Shown in pieces: positions 27,109 to 35,286 of a DNA stretch of 46,331 nt; the first letter of the stretch is position 1, and every line of letters starts with the position of its first letter. The stretch is from Chitinophaga pinensis (lineage in GTDB: Bacteria > Bacteroidota > Bacteroidia > Flavobacteriales_D > Crocinitomicaceae). Under the pieces are notes generated by a model. It was not told the origin of the DNA, did no database searches, and was given only the letters and a program-made list of their open reading frames with translations. The stretch is taken from positions 1-46,331 of the forward strand of contig CALPMC020000014.1 in the NCBI GenBank assembly GCA_943324565.2, in the 5' to 3' direction. The position numbers and the translations under genes were made by a program.

Positions 27109-27554
27109 CCTTCCTTTGAGTCTATTAGTATGGTAACTGGTCCGTCGTTTACTAAAGCAACTTTCATGTCGGCACCAAATTCTCCAGAAAGTACTTTTCC
27201 ATTGAATTGCGATTTTGTTTTGCTAAGAAAATATTCATAAAGTGGAATCGCTTGCTCTGGCCGTGCAGCCTTGATATAACTTGGTCGATTGCCTTTTTTT
27301 GTGGTTGCGTGTAATGTAAATTGACTTACAATCAATAAATCTCCATTTACTTCTATCAATGAGAAATTCATTTTTCCATCATCATCAGAAAACACTCGAA
27401 GATTTATTAATTTTTGTATCAAATAGTCAGCATCTGCTGAAGTGTCTTCAGTTTCAATTCCCAACAAAACTAGAAATCCTTTTTCAATGGCACTTATGAT
27501 TTTGCCGTCAATCTTTACAGATGCTTCATTAACTCGTTGAATGACAATACGCAT
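27105..27554 (-). CDS. dtd: D-aminoacyl-tRNA deacylase
   Basis: The 149-residue protein starts MRIVIQRVNEASVKIDGKII and has the DTD active-site motifs SQFTLHATTKKGNRPSY and FGADMKVALVNDGPVTI. The second carries the Gly-x-Pro-type GPVT element that enforces chirality. DTD hydrolyses D-amino acids (and glycine mischarged on tRNA-Ala) from tRNA. It follows rsgA with a 1-bp overlap, so both are probably one transcript. Confidence 0.96.
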   Translation of the reverse strand: MRIVIQRVNEASVKIDGKIISAIEKGFLVLLGIETEDTSADADYLIQKLINLRVFSDDDGKMNFSLIEVNGDLLIVSQFTLHATTKKGNRPSYIKAARPEQAIPLYEYFLSKTKSQFNGKVLSGEFGADMKVALVNDGPVTILIDSKEG

Positions 27555-28507
27555 CAGAACTCATTTCTACGATAAGGGTCACTACTATCCTCAAGCATCA
27601 ATTGCACATAACTTTGATATCGAGAAGGAGAAATTTCTTCAGCTTCAACCGCTGCTTTTACCGCACAATGTGGCTCGTTGAGGTGCAAGCAATTATGAAA
27701 TCGACATGCTCCAATTAGCTCGCGCATTTCAGGAAAATAATGTGCGTAATGTTCTTTCTCCAAATCAATAACACCAAAAGCTCTAATTCCTGGTGTGTCG
27801 ATGATATATCCACCTGTTTGAAGTTGGTGCATTTCTGCAAAAGTGGTGGTGTGTTTTCCTTGCTCGTGGAAAGTGGAAATTTCACCTGTTCGCAAGTCGA
27901 GACTTGGGTCGAGGGAATTAACCAAAGTAGTTTTACCTACACCACTATTTCCAGAGATCATCACTTGTTTGCCTTTTATTGCTGCTCTTAAAAACAAAAC
28001 ATCAGCTTCATTTTGTGCAGAAATAGGATGACACGCATAACCGATTTTATCGTAAATGGCAGTCAAACCTTCTAACAGTAATTGCTCTTCTTCTCCGAAT
28101 AAATCTACTTTGTTGAATAAAATACTGGTAGGAATTCGAAACGATTCAGCTGAAACTAAAAAGCGGTCGATGAAGGCAATTTGTGTTACAGGTGATTTTA
28201 AAGTTACTACTAAATAAGCGTGATCTACATTAGCAGCTAAAATTTGCATTTGCTTGCTCAGATTTGTAGATTTTCTAACGATATAGTTAACGCGAGGAAG
28301 TATTGATTTGATGGAATAATCTTCTTCGTTATTGTTGCCGTTTGATTCTCCTTTAATGATTTCAACGCGATCGCCTGCAGCAATTGGATTGGTTGTTTTT
28401 AATCCTTCGATTCTCAGTTTACCACGAATTGTTGCTTTAATGATTTTTCCACCATCGAGCGCAATATCGTACCATTTACCTGTGGATTTTAATACAAGAC
28501 CTTGCAT
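27554..28507 (-). CDS. rsgA: Ribosome small subunit biogenesis GTPase RsgA
   Basis: The 317-residue circularly permuted GTPase has an N-terminal OB-fold (about 1-75), the permuted order G4 (FNKVDLFG), G1 (SGNSGVGKTTLVNSL), a switch region with GKHTTTFAEMHQL, G3 (IIDTPGIRAFG), and a C-terminal zinc finger with CRFHNCLHLNEPHC. RsgA assists late maturation of the 30S subunit. It is located between rseP and dtd, 3 bp after the rseP stop, so it is in the same operon. Confidence 0.97.
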   Translation of the reverse strand: MQGLVLKSTGKWYDIALDGGKIIKATIRGKLRIEGLKTTNPIAAGDRVEIIKGESNGNNNEEDYSIKSILPRVNYIVRKSTNLSKQMQILAANVDHAYLVVTLKSPVTQIAFIDRFLVSAESFRIPTSILFNKVDLFGEEEQLLLEGLTAIYDKIGYACHPISAQNEADVLFLRAAIKGKQVMISGNSGVGKTTLVNSLDPSLDLRTGEISTFHEQGKHTTTFAEMHQLQTGGYIIDTPGIRAFGVIDLEKEHYAHYFPEMRELIGACRFHNCLHLNEPHCAVKAAVEAEEISPSRYQSYVQLMLEDSSDPYRRNEF

Positions 28508-28510
28508 CTT

Positions 28511-29905
28511 TTATAATAACCAACGAACGATGTCGTTTCCGTTTGCATAAATCATCAATCCAAGCAATAAGATTATTCCAACATATTGTGCATATTCCAA
28601 TACTTTTTGTGGCGCTTCTTTGCCTGTAATCATTTCGTATAATAAGAAGACAACGTGACCTCCATCCAAAGCTGGAATAGGTAGAATATTCATAAATGCC
28701 AAAATGATCGACAATAAAGCAGTATTCAACCAGAACAATTGCCAATCCCAAACTGGTGGAAACATATTTCCGATTGAAGCAAAACCACCTAAAGATGTTG
28801 CGCCTTTTTTGGTGAACACAAATTTAAATTGAGCAACGTAATCTGTTAATGTATTGCTTCCGTATCTGAATCCAACAGAAATGCTTTCGCCAAAACCATA
28901 TTTAACAGTTTTAATGGCGGCCGAATCTAAAATGATTTTTGCTTCTGTTTGAAAACCTATCGTTCCATCAGCTTTGACATTTGAAACTAATTGGATTGTG
29001 TCTTTTCCTCTTAAAACTTCCAAAGTTGCTTTTTTGCCTTTTACAGCATATAAGCTCGATTGTAAATCATCGAAAAACACAAGGGGTTTATTGTTTACAG
29101 AAAGTAGAATATCGTTTTCTTTTAATTTAGCTGCTTCTGCTGGTGAACCTTTAACAATTTCTTTAACAGTATTGGCTTTGGAGCGCAAGGAAAACGCAGG
29201 CATTGCTCCCGCTTGAAACAATTTTGTATCGATATTTTCTGGTAAAACAATCACTTTTGTACTTCCATCAGGGCGTTGTACTTTTAAAGTTCTTGCATCA
29301 CGTAATAAAATTTCTTTGTTTAGTTCATCGATGCTTAATACTTCTTTACCTTCTAGTTCAATTACTTTATCTCCGGATTTTAAATCGTATTTTTCTAAAT
29401 AAGGATGAACACTCATTCCGTTTTTCAAATCAGATGGATTGATTTCTGTTTGTCCCCAAAAGAAAATAACCCCAATGTAAATCAAGAAACCTAAGACTAA
29501 ATTTACGGTAACACCACCAACCATAATAATTAAACGCTGCCACGCTTTTTTGGACCTAAATTCCCATTCTTGCGCTGGTTGTTTCAATTGTTCGGTGTCC
29601 ATCGATTCGTCAATCATGCCAGCAATTTTAACATATCCACCAAGTGGCAACCAACCCAATCCCCATTCAGTGGTGTTTGGGTCTTCGTTCCATTCTTTAG
29701 GAGATTCTTTTGTGAACCAAGCTGTTTTTTTGACGCCATTGACTTTTTTAAAACGGAACAAAGAAAACCAAGGATTGAAGAATAAATAAAATTTTTCAAT
29801 ACGTGTTTTGAAGAAGCGAGCAGGTAAAAAATGACCGAATTCGTGTAAAGTCACTAAAATCGCTAATGAAAGGAAAAGCTGGGCAGCTTTAATTAAAATA
29901 TCCAT
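28511..29905 (-). CDS. rseP: RIP metalloprotease RseP (site-2 protease family)
   Basis: The 464-residue inner-membrane zinc protease starts at the ATG at 29905; a start at 29929 would extend past it. The first membrane segment carries the zinc motif LVTLHEFGHF (HExxH), the third metal ligand is in the late LPIPALDGGHVVFLLYE, and the middle contains PDZ-like domains (KGSPAEAAKLKENDILLSVN). It cleaves anti-sigma factors or signal peptides within the membrane; the target here is not evident. An exact TAnnTTTG box lies 21 nt upstream. It leads the rseP-rsgA-dtd operon. Confidence 0.95.
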   Translation of the reverse strand: MDILIKAAQLFLSLAILVTLHEFGHFLPARFFKTRIEKFYLFFNPWFSLFRFKKVNGVKKTAWFTKESPKEWNEDPNTTEWGLGWLPLGGYVKIAGMIDESMDTEQLKQPAQEWEFRSKKAWQRLIIMVGGVTVNLVLGFLIYIGVIFFWGQTEINPSDLKNGMSVHPYLEKYDLKSGDKVIELEGKEVLSIDELNKEILLRDARTLKVQRPDGSTKVIVLPENIDTKLFQAGAMPAFSLRSKANTVKEIVKGSPAEAAKLKENDILLSVNNKPLVFFDDLQSSLYAVKGKKATLEVLRGKDTIQLVSNVKADGTIGFQTEAKIILDSAAIKTVKYGFGESISVGFRYGSNTLTDYVAQFKFVFTKKGATSLGGFASIGNMFPPVWDWQLFWLNTALLSIILAFMNILPIPALDGGHVVFLLYEMITGKEAPQKVLEYAQYVGIILLLGLMIYANGNDIVRWLL

Positions 29906-29926
29906 TTTATAAGAATAATTGAGGGA

Positions 29927-29934
29927 CAAATATA
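29927..29934 (-). promoter_or_regulatory. Bacteroidota-type -7 box TATATTTG upstream of rseP
   Basis: This exact TAnnTTTG match on the - strand lies 21 nt before the rseP ATG. No well-spaced -33 TTTG was found, so it is supported by the box alone. Confidence 0.5.
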
Positions 29935-30210
29935 CGTTTTATCTGGTCAATATGGATAGCCAAAAATCTTTAAGAAATGTTGTAGAGATTTAGAAAAGTA
30001 GGGTCGGATAATAATGACTGTGAAAGATTTAATAAGAATGAAGCTTTCAAAGGAAACATTCCAAACTATTTAAACTCGAGTTGATTATATATCTTCCTTA
30101 TTTTTAGCAATAGTTTAATTCTGTCAAATTACTTCAATTGTAAGGATGATTTTGATGTTCTATAACTTCATAAAATTAAATTTCAGGTTATTTTTTAGTA
30201 CTTTTCAAAA
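29935..30210. other. Intergenic region between divergent rseP and a beta-barrel gene
   Basis: I see no convincing coding frame, RNA gene or repeat. It should hold the upstream elements of both promoters: the rseP box at its left edge and TACTTTTC (one mismatch from TAnnTTTG) at 30199-30206, 4 nt before the ATG at 30211. Confidence 0.5.
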
Positions 30211-30888
30211 ATGAAAAAGCTGTTTTTAATTTTTGTTATTTGTGGAAATGCATACTTCTCAAAAGCCCAATTCAATGAATACCGTTTTCACGTTTACGGA
30301 AAAGCAAGCACTGGAATAATTGATAAAAACAACTATTTCAATATCGGTGGAAGTATGGAATGGATGGTGAAGCCAAAATTGGGATTGAATTATAATTTCG
30401 AATATCAGTATCGTTCGGACGGATACTCGCACATTCATGGTTCAATAGGTTCTTTGGCTGGCCCCCCTTTATTTATTGTTGGTTTGATTTCTGGAATTTC
30501 TAACAATGATGATTGGGATGACACAGATGATAATCCATTTAATTTTGGTTATTTGGGTGCTTTAGCTGGTGTGCTTTTAACGATTTGTCCGGATGGAGTG
30601 AGCTATCATTTTCCGATGGGTTATCATTGGGATATTGCTCCTTATGCAAATGTTTTAGGAATTGATTGGGTGTTTAATCGCAAAGAAAATTACAGTCAAC
30701 TCAAATATGCAGTTTCTGTAGGTACAAAAGTTTCTTATTCTTTTTCAAACAATATGACAGCAAATCTATTTCTTGAAACGCGAAAGGTTGCCTCAACTGG
30801 CTTTGGCTTTGGTGGTGGTTTTGGGATTGGATACTTGTTAAAAAAACGGGAATCTAACGAAGAGTTGCCAGCTGTTATCACCAATTAA
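30211..30888 (+). CDS. Secreted beta-barrel-like protein, hypothetical
   Basis: The 225-residue protein has a clear signal peptide (MKKLFLIFVICGNAYFSKAQ; cleavage probably after SKA, giving N-terminal Gln). The mature part has alternating aromatic strands (YNFEYQYRSDGYSHIHG, KYAVSVGTKVSYSFSNN, MTANLFLETRK) and ends in a Gly-rich strand FGFGGGFGIGYLLKKR, as in small outer-membrane barrels. A hydrophobic Gly/Leu stretch, GYLGALAGVLLTICPDG, sits near the middle. It resembles the product of 25121-25876 in style but not in clear sequence. Function is unknown. It converges on the protease gene. Confidence 0.7.
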   Translation: MKKLFLIFVICGNAYFSKAQFNEYRFHVYGKASTGIIDKNNYFNIGGSMEWMVKPKLGLNYNFEYQYRSDGYSHIHGSIGSLAGPPLFIVGLISGISNNDDWDDTDDNPFNFGYLGALAGVLLTICPDGVSYHFPMGYHWDIAPYANVLGIDWVFNRKENYSQLKYAVSVGTKVSYSFSNNMTANLFLETRKVASTGFGFGGGFGIGYLLKKRESNEELPAVITN

Positions 30889-30926
30889 TTTATGCAGGAA
30901 CTTTGCTCAATTAAATAATCGAGAGA

Positions 30927-32513
30927 CTATGGCTCTAACTGTTTCATCGCCTCTAAAAACTCATTATCTAAAGGATTAAAAACGGTATAAAAACCTTTTT
31001 CTGTCCAGATTTGTCGCGCAATTTCTGCCTTTAGAATCTCCCCAATCAATTTTCTACTATGTTTAAATTCACTATGGAAATATTCAACTTTATAGAATTT
31101 ACTTGCAAAATCTGCTAGTTTTTGAGCGATTTCATCTGTTACAGTAAATGTTTTATTGAATTCTTCAGCTGATTTCCATTTGTTTCTTTTATCCTTAACA
31201 AAATCAAATGAAAAAGCATTGATTGCACCACTCCACTGCAAGGTTGTTAGGTAAAAACTAGTTCCTGTGGAGTCATAAGGTACAAAAACATCTGGTGTAA
31301 TTCCACCACCACCATAAACTGTTCTTCCACCTTTCGTTTTGTATTTTAAAGATGGAATATAAATACTACTATCTGGTTTGTATAACTCACCGTTTGCAAA
31401 ACGTTCTTCATCTTCCATGTAATCTTCGTAACTTCCTTTATAAGGTCGTTGAATACATCTTCCAGAAGGGGTGTAGTAGCGAGCAATGGTAATACGTAGG
31501 TTACTTCCATCACGTAATTTTCGATCTTCTTGAACTAATCCTTTACCGAATGATCTTCTTCCAACAATTATTGCACGGTCATTATCTTGCAAAGCCCCAG
31601 CCAAAATTTCACTTGCAGAAGCAGAGGAAGAATTGATTAAAACAACAGCTTTTGTGTTTTCTAAAATACCACCAGCTTTTGATTTATAAATTTCCTCTTT
31701 TGTTTTTCTTCCTTTTGTTTTTAGAATAGTCAATCCTTCTTTTAGAAATTCGTCAGCTATTTCTGTTGCAGAAGTTAGTACTCCGCCTCCGTTTCCTCTT
31801 AAATCTAAAATAAGTTCTTTCATTCCTCTTTGCTTCAAAGACAATGCTGCTTGTCTAAATTCATCAGCTGTGGGAATGGAAAACTGATCAATTAAAATGT
31901 ATCCAACAGTGCTATTAACCATGTAAGCACAAGTAATCGTTTTAATTGGAATAACACCTCTTTTAATTTCAATTGCAATTTTTTTGTTTTTACGGAGCAC
32001 TTTAATTTTAACATAAGTTCCTTCATCACCTTTCAGGCTTGACATTACTTTATCATTGGAAATTTTCTTTCCCGTCATTTCTTTCCCGTCAACTTCAATG
32101 ATTTTATCTCCCGATTTAACCCCAGCAATAAGAGATGGTGAATTTTCCATAACATGTGACACACAAATTGTATCTCTTAGCAATAAAAATCGAACTCCAA
32201 TTCCTCCAAACTTAGCATTGATTGACTCATTTACAGCTTTCATATCCTTTGCAGCTATGTAGTTACTGTGAGGGTCTAATTTGTGAAGCATTTCAGAAAT
32301 CGTACTTTCAAAAACACTGTCTTTGTTTATTTTGTCTACATATCGATCGTCAAGAAGACTTAAAATGTCCTCCAATTTTTGAACTTCCGCAGTATTTCCT
32401 CCTGCAAATCTGTTAATTGGTTTTGAAAGTTCACTACCAAGCCATAAACCAATACATAGAAATAAGGCTAGTAAAACAGGCAGCGTATAATTTGATTTAG
32501 GCGCTTCAGACAT
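30927..32513 (-). CDS. C-terminal processing peptidase, S41 family
   Basis: The 528-residue protein has an N-terminal membrane anchor (TLPVLLALFLCIGLWLGSEL), so the body faces the periplasm. A PDZ domain follows (GGIGVRFLL to KSGDKIIEVDGKEMTG), then the S41 catalytic domain with ELILDLRGNGGGVL, the nucleophile Ser in VLINSSSASASEILAGAL and the Lys in RRSFGKGLVQ, the Ser-Lys dyad. A C-terminal helical extension of about 130 residues follows. Such enzymes process C-termini of envelope proteins. It overlaps the dCMP deaminase gene by 8 bp. Confidence 0.94.
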   Translation of the reverse strand: MSEAPKSNYTLPVLLALFLCIGLWLGSELSKPINRFAGGNTAEVQKLEDILSLLDDRYVDKINKDSVFESTISEMLHKLDPHSNYIAAKDMKAVNESINAKFGGIGVRFLLLRDTICVSHVMENSPSLIAGVKSGDKIIEVDGKEMTGKKISNDKVMSSLKGDEGTYVKIKVLRKNKKIAIEIKRGVIPIKTITCAYMVNSTVGYILIDQFSIPTADEFRQAALSLKQRGMKELILDLRGNGGGVLTSATEIADEFLKEGLTILKTKGRKTKEEIYKSKAGGILENTKAVVLINSSSASASEILAGALQDNDRAIIVGRRSFGKGLVQEDRKLRDGSNLRITIARYYTPSGRCIQRPYKGSYEDYMEDEERFANGELYKPDSSIYIPSLKYKTKGGRTVYGGGGITPDVFVPYDSTGTSFYLTTLQWSGAINAFSFDFVKDKRNKWKSAEEFNKTFTVTDEIAQKLADFASKFYKVEYFHSEFKHSRKLIGEILKAEIARQIWTEKGFYTVFNPLDNEFLEAMKQLEP

Positions 32514-32946
32514 CGTCTATATTTTGAATTTGTTCTACATTAAGCCCTGCACTTTTAAGAAAATCAATACCTGAAGTGTCTTTATACGCCTCTTGATAAA
32601 CTAATCTTTTTATTCCTGATTGTAATACTAATTTGCTGCAATCTTTACAAGGTGAATGCGTTAAATAAAGTGTTGCATCTTTGCAGTTATTGGTTGATTT
32701 AGCAACCTTTAGAATTGCATTTGCTTCAGCGTGAAGGACATACCAATGCGTTTCGCCAATTTCATTTTCACAACAATTATCGAAACCTGCAGGTGTTCCA
32801 TTGTACCCATCGGAGATAATAATTGCATCTTTCACGATGATTGCTCCAACTTGTTTTCTGTTACAATGTGATAATTTTGCCCAGCTTGCTGCCAATCGTA
32901 AGTAAGCTCTATCGTAGCGCGCTTGTTTATCGTCTTTCTCTATCAT
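32506..32946 (-). CDS. Deoxycytidylate (dCMP) deaminase
   Basis: The 146-residue zinc enzyme deaminates dCMP to dUMP to feed dTMP synthesis. The zinc motif is complete: HAEANAIL (His plus catalytic Glu) and SPCKDCSKLVLQSG (two Cys). GYNGTPAGFDNCCE is typical of ComEB/dCMP deaminases. The ATG at 32946 is preferred over a TTG two codons earlier. A promoter-like TATGTTTTG ends 3 nt before the ATG but has one extra base relative to TAnnTTTG. It is translationally coupled to the S41 protease gene by an 8-bp overlap. Confidence 0.94.
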   Translation of the reverse strand: MIEKDDKQARYDRAYLRLAASWAKLSHCNRKQVGAIIVKDAIIISDGYNGTPAGFDNCCENEIGETHWYVLHAEANAILKVAKSTNNCKDATLYLTHSPCKDCSKLVLQSGIKRLVYQEAYKDTSGIDFLKSAGLNVEQIQNIDDV

Positions 32947-33036
32947 TTTCAAAACATAAAATTAAGCAATTACTACTTGTAAGGGACTAAAATCTGTTAA
33001 GTGAACTTGTATTCGTCGTTAAAATGGTCTGAGAAA

Positions 33037-33567
33037 TTAATGTGTATAGAAAGGAGAAATCATGAAGTAAACGATTACCCCAGTTACTGCAACGTACAAC
33101 CAAATTGGAAAAGCAAATTTAGTCCATTTCTTATGTTTTACAAAATCTCCTTGCCAAGCAAACAAATAAGTAAACAAAACGATTGGAATCACAGCTACAC
33201 TCAATACAATGTGTGAAATTAAAAGAGGAAAATAAACACCTGGTAAATTGCCTTTGTATGCTGTTGAATCAGAAGTGATATGATATGCAACATAGCACAA
33301 AAGAAATAAAACGGATAAAATTAGACTTGATTGAATAAGCGTTTGATGTAAATTAACGTTTTTATTTTTAATGGCTATCAAAGCTCCAATTAAAAGAATC
33401 GCTGTTAAACCATTAATTCCGGCATAAAATGGAGGCAGAAATGATAAATCATACCCAGGAATTTTTACTTTAAATAAAATAGCTACTGCCAAAGGAATCA
33501 CAATAGAAAGAACAATGATTAATTTTCTGGCGTTTTTTACTTTCTCAGGGTGTAATGTTGTACTCAT
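33037..33567 (-). CDS. DUF420 membrane protein, cytochrome oxidase-associated
   Basis: The 176-residue protein has about five membrane segments (LIIVLSIVIPLAVAILF, GINGLTAILLIGALIAI, LILSVLFLLCYVAYHIT, LLISHIVLSVAVIPIVLF, FAFPIWLYVAVTGVIVYF). It carries histidines at membrane edges (NLHQTLI, AYHIT, LISHI) typical of DUF420/YozB, a family found with Sco and oxidase genes and suspected of a role in oxidase assembly. Its start overlaps the end of the Sco-like gene by 23 bp, so it is the last gene of the oxidase operon and is read in another frame over that overlap. Confidence 0.88.
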   Translation of the reverse strand: MSTTLHPEKVKNARKLIIVLSIVIPLAVAILFKVKIPGYDLSFLPPFYAGINGLTAILLIGALIAIKNKNVNLHQTLIQSSLILSVLFLLCYVAYHITSDSTAYKGNLPGVYFPLLISHIVLSVAVIPIVLFTYLFAWQGDFVKHKKWTKFAFPIWLYVAVTGVIVYFMISPFYTH

Positions 33568-34216
33568 CTTCTAATAATTTAAATGTATCTTCTTTTAACC
33601 TTTGATACTCTTTTTTGTTCACTGTACCGTCGTAACCTGTAACGGCATAAACGCCTCTGACGTACCCTTTTTTGTCTACTAAAGTGAAAGCACCTGAATG
33701 TGCATAACCACCTTCGGCTTCTTCGTCTCTTCCAGCAAATGTTTGGAAATTTTCAATACCTAAACGGTGGGTTTCAGCTTCATCACCTGTTAGAAAAGAC
33801 CAATTTTTTGCTTTAATCCCATGTTTTTTCTTGTAGGCTTTCAGCACAGATGGTTGATCATTTTCAGGATTGATTGTAAAAGAAATAAATTGAATATGTT
33901 TACTTAATGCTTCCGTCTCTTTGTTTAAATTCTTCAACTGAGAATTCATTATAGGACAAATAGTAGGGCAAGTAGCGAAGAAAAATTCTACAATCCAAAT
34001 CTTGTTTTTGAAATTTTCATTTGATACCAAAACAGAATCTTCGTTGCGGTAATAAAAGGTCGGAATTGTTGGATAAATTGTATCAACAACTGTTTTACCA
34101 TTTACTTTTTTGTACTCTAAATCGAAATTTCCAATATAAGGTAACTTTGATTTTGGTTTAGAATCACAAGCAACAAATAAAAGTGATGAAAACAGGATTA
34201 AAGCAATGTTTTTCAT
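33545..34216 (-). CDS. Sco1/SenC family lipoprotein, CuA-site assembly factor
   Basis: The 223-residue protein starts at the ATG at 34216, which gives a lipoprotein signal (MKNIALILFSSLLFVACDSK) and lies 1 bp past the upstream stop. The thioredoxin-like core keeps the copper site: Cys-x3-Cys in FATCPTICPIMNSQL and the late His in YAHSGAFTLVDKKG. Sco proteins deliver copper or reduce thiols for the CuA centre of subunit II on the outer face of the membrane. It is the second of two Sco-like genes in tandem and the one with all copper ligands. Confidence 0.92.
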   Translation of the reverse strand: MKNIALILFSSLLFVACDSKPKSKLPYIGNFDLEYKKVNGKTVVDTIYPTIPTFYYRNEDSVLVSNENFKNKIWIVEFFFATCPTICPIMNSQLKNLNKETEALSKHIQFISFTINPENDQPSVLKAYKKKHGIKAKNWSFLTGDEAETHRLGIENFQTFAGRDEEAEGGYAHSGAFTLVDKKGYVRGVYAVTGYDGTVNKKEYQRLKEDTFKLLEDEYNITP

Positions 34217-34217
34217 T

Positions 34218-34886
34218 TTATTTCTTTTTCTTGTCATATTGTTTTTGCAGTAATGCAATATGTTCTTTCATTCGTCTAACTAATCCTTCTTCATTTCCAG
34301 GTAAAACCATTCTAAGGTGTCCTTGTTTATCTAAAAGTAGTATTAACTCTTGAAAACTTTCGCCACCATAGTATTTTTCACCTTTTTGAACAAGATTTTG
34401 ACCGTTATGTTTGAATCCATAAACTGCTCGTGCATCACCTGTGGCAATCAACCATAAAGAAGGATCATAGGATTCAACATTGTCTTTTAAAGCATCTTTA
34501 ACTATTTGAATATCTGATTCTGGCAAGGCGTTTCCTTTACCATCAGTTACAAACGAAATGATTTTCACACTTTTTAATTTTTTGCGCTTGTTTTTTCGGA
34601 TATGCTGATAAATCATTTGATCTAAGTGCCAAAACGAAATAGCACAATCCTCAGGACATGTTTTTTGTAATGTTGTAACAACGAGTACATCACCTTTAAA
34701 ATCTGCGAAGGTTGTTTCCTTTCCATCAATTAAAAAGGGTACAGATTTTACGGTTCCGTAATCTTCCAATTCTTTGAATTTGTGCTCGCAACCTCTAGTC
34801 CCGATTAGCACCAATAAAAAAGCCGGTCCAAAAACAAGTAAAAATGCGATTAATACTTTGCTTCGACCGGCAAATGTTTTTTCCAC
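34218..34886 (-). CDS. Second Sco-like thioredoxin-fold protein, membrane-anchored
   Basis: The 222-residue protein has an N-terminal membrane anchor (VLIAFLLVFGPAFLLVLIG) without a lipobox. The thioredoxin-like core has Cys-x3-Cys in LQKTCPEDCAISFWHLDQM, in the Sco position, but I find no clear match to the third ligand His of the YAHSG type; GYLRMV-like text (QGHLRMVLPG) follows instead. It may be a thiol reductase partner and not a copper carrier. It is directly upstream of, and coupled to, the classical Sco gene. Confidence 0.78.
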   Translation of the reverse strand: MEKTFAGRSKVLIAFLLVFGPAFLLVLIGTRGCEHKFKELEDYGTVKSVPFLIDGKETTFADFKGDVLVVTTLQKTCPEDCAISFWHLDQMIYQHIRKNKRKKLKSVKIISFVTDGKGNALPESDIQIVKDALKDNVESYDPSLWLIATGDARAVYGFKHNGQNLVQKGEKYYGGESFQELILLLDKQGHLRMVLPGNEEGLVRRMKEHIALLQKQYDKKKK

Positions 34887-34898
34887 GATAAATAAGAT

Positions 34899-35267
34899 TT
34901 AAACCCCGTAAGTTGCCCAAGCTTCACCAACAGCTAAAGCTTCCCAAAGAGCGATAAAAATCAAATATGCTAAGAATAAAATATAAGGTACTAAAATAAC
35001 ATATCGTAATGTTTTTTTCTCGTCACCTAAGTGCATAAATACCAATACAATATATCCTGCTTTGAATAAAGTCATTATAATGAAAGACCATTTTACAAAA
35101 GGCCAAGCACCAGAACTTTGTTTGATAAATGAACCTAAAGCTACTTCCACGATAGTGATTGCAGTTAAAAGTGCAGTAACAAACCATATTTTTTTACGAA
35201 TCGCTTTACCTTGATCTTCCGAATGATGTGTGTGTAAAGAATATTCTATTAAGTCGTCTCTTTCCAT
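34899..35267 (-). CDS. Cytochrome c oxidase subunit IV family protein
   Basis: The 122-residue protein has three membrane segments (IWFVTALLTAITIVEVALG, FVKWSFIIMTLFKAGYIVLVFMHLG, YVILVPYILFLAYLIFIALW), preceded by a His-rich hydrophilic head (SLHTHHSEDQG). The size and VFMHLGDEKKTLR motif match the bacterial COX4/CyoD-type subunits, which stabilise the oxidase. It is between COX3 and the Sco genes. Confidence 0.88.
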   Translation of the reverse strand: MERDDLIEYSLHTHHSEDQGKAIRKKIWFVTALLTAITIVEVALGSFIKQSSGAWPFVKWSFIIMTLFKAGYIVLVFMHLGDEKKTLRYVILVPYILFLAYLIFIALWEALAVGEAWATYGV

Positions 35268-35286
35268 GAGTTCTTTATTTTAAAAA

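Noticed and set aside
33545-33567. Possible frameshift between the Sco-like and DUF420 genes because of their 23-bp overlap
   Set aside because: Both proteins are complete: the Sco-like protein ends after a normal C-terminus and DUF420 starts with its own ATG. This is an overlapping operon junction.
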